DNA from: Armatimonadota bacterium
GTDB lineage: Bacteria; Armatimonadota; Armatimonadia; Armatimonadales; Armatimonadaceae
NCBI GenBank assembly: GCA_014381035.1
Contig: JACMIS010000505.1
Location: forward strand, 1-5,045
Direction of reading: 5' to 3'
DNA length: 5,045 bases
Numbering within the stretch: position 1 is the first letter of the stretch; each line of letters begins with the position of its first letter. The notes under the pieces are model-generated. The model was not told where the DNA came from. It saw only the letters and a program-made list of their open reading frames with translations, and searched no databases. The position numbers and the translations under genes are program-made. This document shows, piece after piece, positions 1 through 5,045 of this stretch.

Positions 1-3000
1 CCGCGCCGGCAGTGCTGGCAAAACCGGCTGCACCGGCTCAACCACGTTTTACCCCACAAGACCGTACTGCAAACCCCGCGCGACAGGGCGTCCCGCTTCG
101 CGCCAACAGCCCGGATGCCGGGAAGCTTGTTCCCGATGGCGTGACGCGCCGGTCGACGGTGGGTGTCAAAGGATTTGAGCGTACCCGCGTACAGGTCGGC
201 GGCGGCAACGGCGCGAACGTCCAGGAGCAGGTCGTAGATATCACCAACTTCGGACCGACGGTCAGTGACGAAATCGACCCGTACTGGAGCGCGGATGAAC
301 AGTTTATCTTCTTCGCGGCGAACCGTGACTTCACGGGCGATAACACCCCGGACAACTACCAACTCTGGCGGATCGCGTCCAACCCGTCCGCCAACCAGGG
401 AGTGGCGATCGAGCCGGCTCGGTTGACCAACCAACCGGGAGCGTTGCACCGGTTCCCCTCGGTTAGCTCGGCGAATCGGATCGCTTTTATCAAATCGACG
501 GATAACGGGGCGACTTACCAGCTCTTCTCGGCGCCGGCCCCTGCCGGTGCGACAAGCGCCACGCCCGCCGCGAACATTCCCGCGGTCACCATTTCGCCGA
601 ATCTCACCTCCTTGACGGCGGGATTTTCGGTCGGCACGGGGGGCGGAGCGCGGTCGATCCAGTCCGTTGGGCGACCCGCGTGGCTCAGTGCGACGGAGAT
701 CATCTTCACCGCACGGCTATCTGACGGTCAGAGCGACGTGTTGATCGTGGATGTGCAGACCGGTCTTATCCGCCCGGTAACGAACAGCCTGGCGAACGAA
801 GATAACGTCGCGGTTTCGCCGGACGGTCGCTACCTCGCGTTCGATTCCAACGCCACAGGCTACTCGCCCGCCGGTCCGGCGGCGAGCACCGGTACCACCG
901 GCGACGGCACGCGCAACGTTTTCGTATCGACGAACTTCGGCGCCAATGCTATACGAGTCACGGCGGGTGCCGGGTCCGGCGTCGCCGCCGATGTTTCTAG
1001 CGTACAGCCGGCTTGGTCGCGGTCCGAAGTAACCCCGTTTTTCGAGACACAAAACAATTTCTATCTCGCGTTCTCGTCGGACCGTGTTCCCGCGGCCGCT
1101 CCGGCAGCCGGGTTCACCAAGAATCCGAATGGCACCAAGGACATCTACTACGCGCGGGTGATCACACCGAACGTGACCGGTACGACGTCCACAGGGCAAC
1201 CGATCATTGACGGAGTGCGGCTTCAACTAGAGGGCGATGCGGCAGGCGCGACGTTCCCGGGGATCAGAGTGGTCGCCGGAAATGTCGCTCCTTTTAAACT
1301 CGACACGAACGACACCGACTCGGACAGCCCGTCCCGCTGGGACGACGCATACCCGACGTTCCCGCCACTTCTGAACGCGATCCGGATCGCCTTTCAGTCG
1401 GACCGCAAAGGTTCCACGCTCGGCAGATTTACCCCGCCGAACCCGAACACGGACGCGAACCGGCACGATATTTTTCTCGCGAGCGTTCTCGACCTTTTCG
1501 CGCCGACATTGCTGCGCTACGACCTGTCCAGTCCGACGGGGGAAGTGGTGCACATCAACCTCGGCAACACCTTCAATCCGAGCGTCGGTGCGTCGGTGCG
1601 AAACCGTACCCAAGGCTTGACCCCGGGCACGGACGTGTTCTTCACGGTTCGCGGAGAGGATCTGGAATCCGGCATCAACTCGGCTTATATTCAGATCAAA
1701 AACCCGAACAGTAAATATCAATCGCAAGCGCAGGGTGGTAACGGGGTAGAGCATAAAGAGTTCGCTTACGGCGCGTTCGCCATTTACGAACCCGTAACCG
1801 GTGGTTTCCAACCTTTGCCGTGGGAGCCGAACGGCAACCCCGCCGGCAACGTCGGTCTGGAATATGAATGTCAGGTTCTGGGAGCGAGCGATTCTCTGTA
1901 CTATTCGCACGGCCTGGTCCCGGGTATTCGATTCGGCGGCGGCGCCGGTCTGAATGTGCCCAGCAACGCACGCTCTATGTATGACGCGGGGGGTGGCATC
2001 TTCACCATTCCTGAAATTCTCGCCCCTGCCGTGGTCGGCGATGATGGGCAGGCGTTTTCCGGGACCGCGCACCCCGCACCGCTGGATGCGGCTGGCCGAA
2101 ACATCTGGGTTCGGTTGCAACGAATCGACATGATCAGCGCGGAACTGGCGACGCAGTATCCCGGTGGACGCGACGGCAACGGCGGCGTTCTTTACGGCGC
2201 GGTTTACCGAACGTCCGGCGAGCCCAGTGACTGGTTCTTGGACGTTATCTTCTACGATAACGCGGTGAACCCGTTTGACCCGAACGGCTCGCAAGGCAAC
2301 TGGATCATCTACGATAACGTTTGGGGATTCTCGACCGCCCCCTCGTTCAACGCGTCGCCTGTCGACGTGCTGGTGGTGTCGGACTACATGCTCGGTCAGA
2401 AGTTCCTCGCCGGACGGTTAAACCGACGCGGCGCGTCGGGGCAAGAAAGTCAGCGACCGGAAGACAACCTGCCGAACATCGTTTACGGCGGCGAATCCTA
2501 TATCACCGACACGGATGTGAAGCGGTTCCCGGATGGTCAACTCGCCCCGCCGGCTCCCGGCTCCGACGTCCCCCGCCGGTGGGAAGGTGGGGCAGGGGGG
2601 ATTCCTGGCGGTCCGTTCTTGACCGGTCCTGTTCTTGTGCCCAGTCCTTTCAGTCCGGGCAACGGTGGCACGCCGAACCCGCTCGGGGTTGGCTCCTATA
2701 TCGACGATCTTCTTATAGGAGACTCGATACAACTGCCCGGCGAAGGCACCGACGGCACGCCACGTTTTCTGCCCTCGGTCGGGCGCTACAACATCTGGCG
2801 TGTCCTGTCGCGCGGTCCCGTTCCGGCGAACGTGTTGAACGACTACCTGCCATTTACCACGACTGCTCCCCCGGATACACGGGCGGGACAGACCGTGGCA
2901 CGCAACGTGCGCAACGTGAACCGGATGGTGATCTGGGCGTCGGCGTTCACACAAACCGCGTTCCGCGGTGTGGGAACGATTGCCGACTTGCAGACACAGC

Positions 3001-5045
3001 AGGACCTGACGAACTACGTCAACGCCGGGGGGCAACTTTTCGTCTCCGGACAGGATGTCGCGTTCGCCCTTGCCGGGAATGGTCAATCGAGCCCGTTTGT
3101 TAATCAGGTGCTCGGGGTAGGGTTCAACTCAAACAACGTGGGCGGCGCGTTCCAGTTGACTGTCAACACGCCTGCGCTGGATATTACCCCGCCGTTCAAT
3201 CTCGTTCAGCGCGGCTCCTTCCTCGCGAACCGCATCGGTCGGGACTCGCTCACCCCGGGGGTCAACAGCGCATTCCACATTAACGGTGGCACCATACGTA
3301 ACTACAGTCCGCCGGGAAGCGAACCGCTGGACCTCCAGAATCTTGAGGATCTGTTGCCGGCCTCCGATTGGCGGGGGTCCGCATCCGGCACCGCTTCGGC
3401 ACGTGCCGGTGGTCCCTTGTTCAACGGTTTCAATGATGTCGTTACCGCTCAGGGGGCACCAACGACACCCATCTACGGCTACGGCGGTGGCGGCGGCATG
3501 TTCGTCAACCCGAATCCGTCGGGTGGTACGGCTGTATTTGCTTCGTTCGGCTTCGAAAGTCTGACGGAAGGCTTTTACACCTACACGCCGCCGGGAGCGC
3601 CGTCGGCGACTCTGGCGTGGCGCGGTCGTCGCTCCGAGATCATGCACAACATCACGGACTCGCTTCGCACTGCGACGATCACCGGACGGGTGCTGGACGA
3701 CAACAACTCGCCGGTCACCGACGCGTTGATTCGTGTCGCCAACGCCAACATCGGATTGGGCGTGGGGACGGCACCAGACCTGATTCCTGCGGAAGGCACT
3801 GCATTAACAGATGGTGACGGCAACTATCAGGTGACGGGGATCGCGGGCGGGTTCGTACTCGTCGAAGCGTTCAAGGCGGGATTCTACACACAGGTATCCA
3901 CCGGGAACGTGGTTCATGGCGCGTCGCGGACAACAGTGAACTTGATTGTGAAGCGCGCCGGTCCCGGCAGACTTGCCGGAATCCAGAACACGGCGGTGGC
4001 CCCGCTGAACAAGACGCGCCCCGGCCCGAACAACACAACCCGAACGGTCGGTGGGGTGTTTGAGTCGGACGACATCACCCCGATTGCCGGCGTTCCGGTC
4101 CTCGCCTACTTTGCGCAAGCCGGGGCAGGAGCGATCCGTTATGTCGGTTTCGCGACGGTAACATCGGACGGGAACCAGCGGGATGCGGCGGGGAACCTCA
4201 TTCCGGTCGGACAGTACGTGTTCCCGCAAGACTTGCCGATCGGCAACTACCAGGTGGTCGCCAACACGACAAGGGTTATAGACGCGAACGGTCAGCTAGT
4301 AGAGAACACGGGTCAGACGACCGTGACGATCAACGGCCAGGCGGTTCAGATTCCGGTGGCACGGAACATCTATTCCCCGAATGTGTACGTCGATAACTTG
4401 CTCGTCGGGCGGCGCGGACCAGGGTTGACTGGGGTTGATGTGCAAGGGGATGACCTTGCCACGCCGATAAACGAAGCAACATTGGTGGTCGCTAACCCGA
4501 ACAAGACCGCCGATCTTCCTGGCGACTTCGTCGTCATCGAAGAAAACAAAGGCGGTGGTGTTGACTTCCGGCTTTCGGCGGGGGCACAAGCCATCACCGG
4601 CTTTGTGCTTTCGGAGAATGCCGATGGCTCGACCGGCCCTGGTGTGCCCGGCGTCACGGTGCGGGCGACGCTTCGCGGTAGCGCGGCGGTGGTCGGCGAA
4701 GCCGTGACGGGGGAGGGTGGCGCGTTCACGCTCACTTACAACAACAATACGCCGGGTGACACATCCGACGATTTGGCGAAGTTCCCCGAAAACGTCTACA
4801 CCGTCTTTGTGGCGGCTGCGAATGGTTTCGACCTGGTGGCAGAGCCGACCGGGCGGTCCCGCCGACCGTCGGTCGATGTTAACGTGGGCGGCGATACGAA
4901 CGTAACAATCGTTCTTCAGGAGCCGCGTAGCGCGACCGATCCGCTTGAAGCGCCGGGCGCACTAATCATCGAGCGACTGCCGCCGGGACGAGTATCCGGT
5001 CTCGTCGTGACCCGTCTGCAGGGCTCGACCCCGACCGCGGGGGCG
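1..5045 (+). CDS. Giant modular secreted/surface protein: PD40 propeller, Ig-like, GATase1-like and CarboxypepD_reg domains (partial, both ends missing)
   Basis: Seen: one frame, with codons starting at base 3, stays open for 1681 codons to the last base. It has no stop and no frameshift, and it translates into coherent domain sequence throughout. The start is upstream, since the first in-frame ATG is residue 659 inside a beta-rich region; the stop is downstream. Domain order: Ala/Pro-rich linker (1-79), TolB/PD40-like propeller (89-498), two Ig-like segments (499-785), GATase1/ThuA-like fold (786-1219), then repeated carboxypeptidase-regulatory-like modules (1224 onward, last one cut). Composition is rich in Gly, Ala, Asn, Thr, Pro and Val, with one Cys (623) and six Met (659, 710, 796, 975, 1166, 1214). 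No membrane segment is seen. Inference: an exported protein, cell-surface attached or released, built from interaction domains. No hydrolase active site is recognisable. The signal peptide and any C-terminal anchor or sorting signal would lie outside the window. The specific substrate, partner and function are unknown. Confidence 0.93.
3..239 (+). other. Ala/Pro/Gly-rich N-terminal linker region of the giant protein (residues 1-79)
   Basis: This stretch precedes the first propeller blade. It opens with an Ala/Pro-rich run (APAVLAKPAAPAQPRF, residues 1-16), continues polar and basic with little predicted hydrophobic core, and ends in a Gly-rich piece (VGGGNGANVQEQ, about 66-77). It looks disordered. 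Inference: it is the segment between an upstream signal peptide and the first folded domain, or a linker after an earlier domain not in the window. There is no hydrophobic h-region here, so the signal peptide itself is not included. Confidence 0.6.
267..1496 (+). other. TolB/PD40-like beta-propeller domain, about six blades (residues 89-498)
   Basis: Repeats of the PD40/TolB pattern (a Pro-x-W or SPDG turn, a strand of the form I-x-F, then S-D-R or similar, then a D-I-Y/F strand) are visible. Blade 1: DPYWSADEQFIFFAANRD at 92-109, then YQLWRI. Blade 2: FPSVSSANRIAFIKSTD at 151-167, then YQLFSA. Blade 3: RPAWLSATEIIFTARLSDG at 224-242, then DVLIVDV. Blade 4, the most canonical: VAVSPDGRYLAFDSN at 269-283, then RNVFVST at 304-310. 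Blade 5: QPAWS at 335-339, LAFSSDR at 355-361 and KDIYYARV from 379. Blade 6: DDAYPTF at 447-453, IAFQSDR at 462-468 and HDIFLASV at 488-495. TolB-family propellers are protein- or ligand-binding scaffolds; in this protein the partner is unknown. Blades 2, 3, 5 and 6 carry loops longer than the roughly 40-residue standard repeat. A seventh, degenerate blade cannot be excluded. Confidence 0.85.
1497..2357 (+). other. Beta-rich region with two Ig-like segments (residues 499-785)
   Basis: The region begins with FAPTLL (499-504), a typical opening of bacterial Ig-like domains. It continues to TDVFFTVRGEDLESGINSAY (543-562), which follows the pattern 'strand, D, SGI, strand' seen in Ig-like/Big folds. 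A second segment around 640-779 contains RNIWVRLQRIDM (699-710) and DWFLDVIFYDNAVNPF (743-758). The latter resembles the 'V-x-x-x-D-x-A-x-N' ending of such domains. It is followed by NWIIYDNVWGFST (766-778), where the tripeptide YDN recurs 19 residues after its first copy. The only cysteine of the window, C623, is in this region (EYECQV). Family assignment is by pattern only; the edges are approximate. Role inferred: a spacer or adhesion module linking the propeller to the next domain. Confidence 0.5.
2358..3659 (+). other. Class I glutamine amidotransferase-like (GATase1/ThuA-like) domain with long insertion (residues 786-1219)
   Basis: Signature pieces appear in the order expected for the GATase1-like domain of secreted multidomain proteins. 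A first hydrophobic strand with acidic turn is PVDVLVVSDYMLGQKF (786-801). A second strand and turn are RYNIWRVLSRGPVPANVL (928-945). The strand RMVIWAS (974-980) is followed by a helix, and then comes the diagnostic YVNAGGQLFVSGQDVAFAL (1005-1023) and FVNQVLGVGF (1032-1041). The closing strand TAVFASFGFESL (1176-1187) and the helix RRSEIMHNITDSL (1209-1221) end the fold. About 125 residues rich in Gly, Pro and Asp (802-927) sit between the first two strands. Enzymes of this superfamily use a Cys nucleophile in glutamine hydrolysis; there is no Cys anywhere in this domain. Inference: a binding or structural relative, not an amidotransferase. The fold call is moderately secure, the biochemical role unknown. 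Confidence 0.65.
3672..3959 (+). other. Carboxypeptidase regulatory-like (CarboxypepD_reg/CNA-B-like) module 1 (residues 1224-1319)
   Basis: This is the clearest module of the C-terminal array. It starts with ATITGRVLDDNNSPVTDALI (1224-1243), the typical 'x-G-x-V-x-D-x-x-x-x-P-V-x-x-A-x-V' hairpin. It continues with TDGDGNYQVTGIAGGFVLV (1269-1287), the classic 'T-D-x-D-G-x-Y-x-x-x-x-I/L-x-x-G' centre, and KAGFY (1291-1295). It ends in a final strand, TTVNLIVKR (1310-1318). These domains are beta-sandwiches found in surface proteins, TonB-dependent receptors and secreted peptidases, where they act as accessory or spacer modules. It follows the GATase1-like domain with only a few residues between. 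Confidence 0.85.
4041..4370 (+). other. CarboxypepD_reg/CNA-B-like module 2, divergent (residues 1347-1456)
   Basis: It begins with RTVGGVFESDDITPIAGVPV (1347-1366), again the 'x-G-x-V/F-x-x-D ... P-x-A-G-V-x-V' hairpin. A strand and turn follow at YVGFATVTSDGNQRDAAGNL (1380-1399). The centre is GQYVFPQDLPIGNYQVVANT (1403-1422), matching the 'G-x-Y-x-F-x-x-L-P-x-G-x-Y-x-V' pattern of the family, and it closes with TTVTINGQAVQIPVARN (1439-1455). It is longer than module 1 because of the insert around the DGNQRDAAGN turn. The preceding piece (1320-1346, GPGRLAGI and an Asn/Pro/Thr-rich stretch) is a linker or the remnant of another module start. Confidence 0.7.
4371..4583 (+). other. Inter-module segment, possibly a short degenerate module (residues 1457-1527)
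   Basis: The segment contains SPNVYVDNLLVGRRGPG (1458-1474) and then LTGVDVQGDDLATPINEATL (1475-1494). The latter resembles the first hairpin of the neighbouring modules ('T-G-V-x-V ... D-D ... P-I-x-x-A-x-x-V-V'), but it lacks the later 'D-G-x-Y' centre. It then has a strand, DFVVIEE (1509-1515), and VDFRLSAG (1520-1527). It may be a shortened module or the tail of module 2 plus a linker. Assignment is uncertain. Confidence 0.4.
4584..4919 (+). other. CarboxypepD_reg/CNA-B-like module 3 (residues 1528-1639)
   Basis: It starts with AQAITGFVLSENADG (1528-1542) and GVPGVTVRATLRG (1547-1559), the family hairpin with a longer loop. It continues with EAVTGEGGAFTLTYNNN (1566-1582), which corresponds to the 'T-D-x-x-G-x-F-x-x' strand. 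Then comes YTVFVAAANGFDLV (1599-1612), equivalent to 'Y-x-V-x-x-x-A-x-G-F/Y'. It closes with DVNVGGDTNVTIVLQ (1625-1639), the usual final strand. An Asp/Asn-rich loop (TPGDTSDD, 1583-1590) interrupts the middle and could bind a cation, which is a guess. Confidence 0.75.
4989..5045 (+). other. Start of a fourth CarboxypepD_reg/CNA-B-like module, cut by the window edge (from residue 1663)
   Basis: RVSGLVVTRLQGSTPTAGA (1663-1681) has the same opening as the earlier modules ('x-x-G-x-V-V ... P-x-A-G-A'), and the window ends just where the second strand of the hairpin would follow. The joint before it, PPGRVSG, resembles GPGRLAG at 1320-1326. The array therefore very likely continues downstream, and the total number of modules is unknown. 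Confidence 0.6.

Noticed and set aside
1977..1979. First in-frame ATG (residue 659) as a possible gene start
   Set aside because: It lies inside a continuous beta-rich region, and upstream in-frame sequence encodes a clear propeller without interruption. No signal peptide follows it.
1227..2294. Long minus-strand open frame of 355 codons, opposite the propeller end and the Ig-like region
   Set aside because: Its translation is Arg/Val-rich with no recognisable domain. It lies wholly opposite the well-supported plus-strand gene, and GC-rich codon use on one strand commonly leaves the complementary frames open.
2693..2721. Perfect 8-bp inverted repeat (CTCCTATA ... TATAGGAG) with a 13-base loop
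   Set aside because: Such a repeat is expected by chance about once or twice in 5 kb. It is inside coding sequence, has no U-run and is not at a gene end, so it is neither a terminator nor an operator on present evidence.
2901..2918. Tandem 9-base direct repeat CGCAACGTG x2, giving Arg-Asn-Val twice
   Set aside because: Two short copies within a coding strand; a small local duplication without further copies or any visible function.
2321..3103. Plus-strand open frame of 260 codons in another frame
   Set aside because: Arg-, Cys- and Trp-rich low-quality translation without motifs, overlapping the main frame, which reads through with clear GATase1-like motifs. It is a shadow frame.
2418..4735. 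Several further minus-strand open frames (e.g. 2418-3086, 3129-3647, 3804-4229, 4370-4735)
   Set aside because: All lie inside the main coding frame, have compositionally biased translations, and lack recognisable domains or ribosome-binding context. They are shadows.

Overview
The window is a single protein-coding block. One plus-strand reading frame (codons beginning at base 3, so residue number = codon start / 3) is open from the first base to the last: 1681 codons with no stop. I translated it line by line and found no frameshift. Both ends of the gene lie outside the window. The first in-frame ATG is at residue 659, in the middle of a folded region, so the true start is upstream. No intergenic DNA, promoter, terminator, RNA gene, mobile element or CRISPR array is visible. 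Base composition is GC-rich, with third codon positions mostly C or G, which explains why long spurious open frames appear on the other strand and in other frames.

The protein looks like a very large exported, modular, non-catalytic or weakly characterised surface/secreted protein. In order it has: an Ala/Pro/Gly-rich N-terminal stretch (residues 1-79); a TolB/PD40-type beta-propeller of about six recognisable blades (89-498); a beta-rich region with two Ig-like segments (499-785); a class I glutamine amidotransferase-like (GATase1/ThuA-like) Rossmann-type domain of the kind found in secreted multidomain proteins, carrying a long Gly/Pro-rich insertion (786-1219); and a C-terminal array of carboxypeptidase-regulatory-like/CNA-B-like beta-sandwich modules (1224 to the window end, the last one cut off). 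There are one cysteine and six methionines in 1681 residues, which fits an extracytoplasmic protein.

The organism cannot be named from this. High GC, a giant ORF and this mix of PD40 propeller and CarboxypepD_reg repeats suggest an environmental bacterium with large surface proteins, for example Armatimonadota, Planctomycetota or a similar phylum; this is a weak inference. No system of cooperating genes can be seen. The only thing to discuss is the architecture of this one protein, and its function is unknown.
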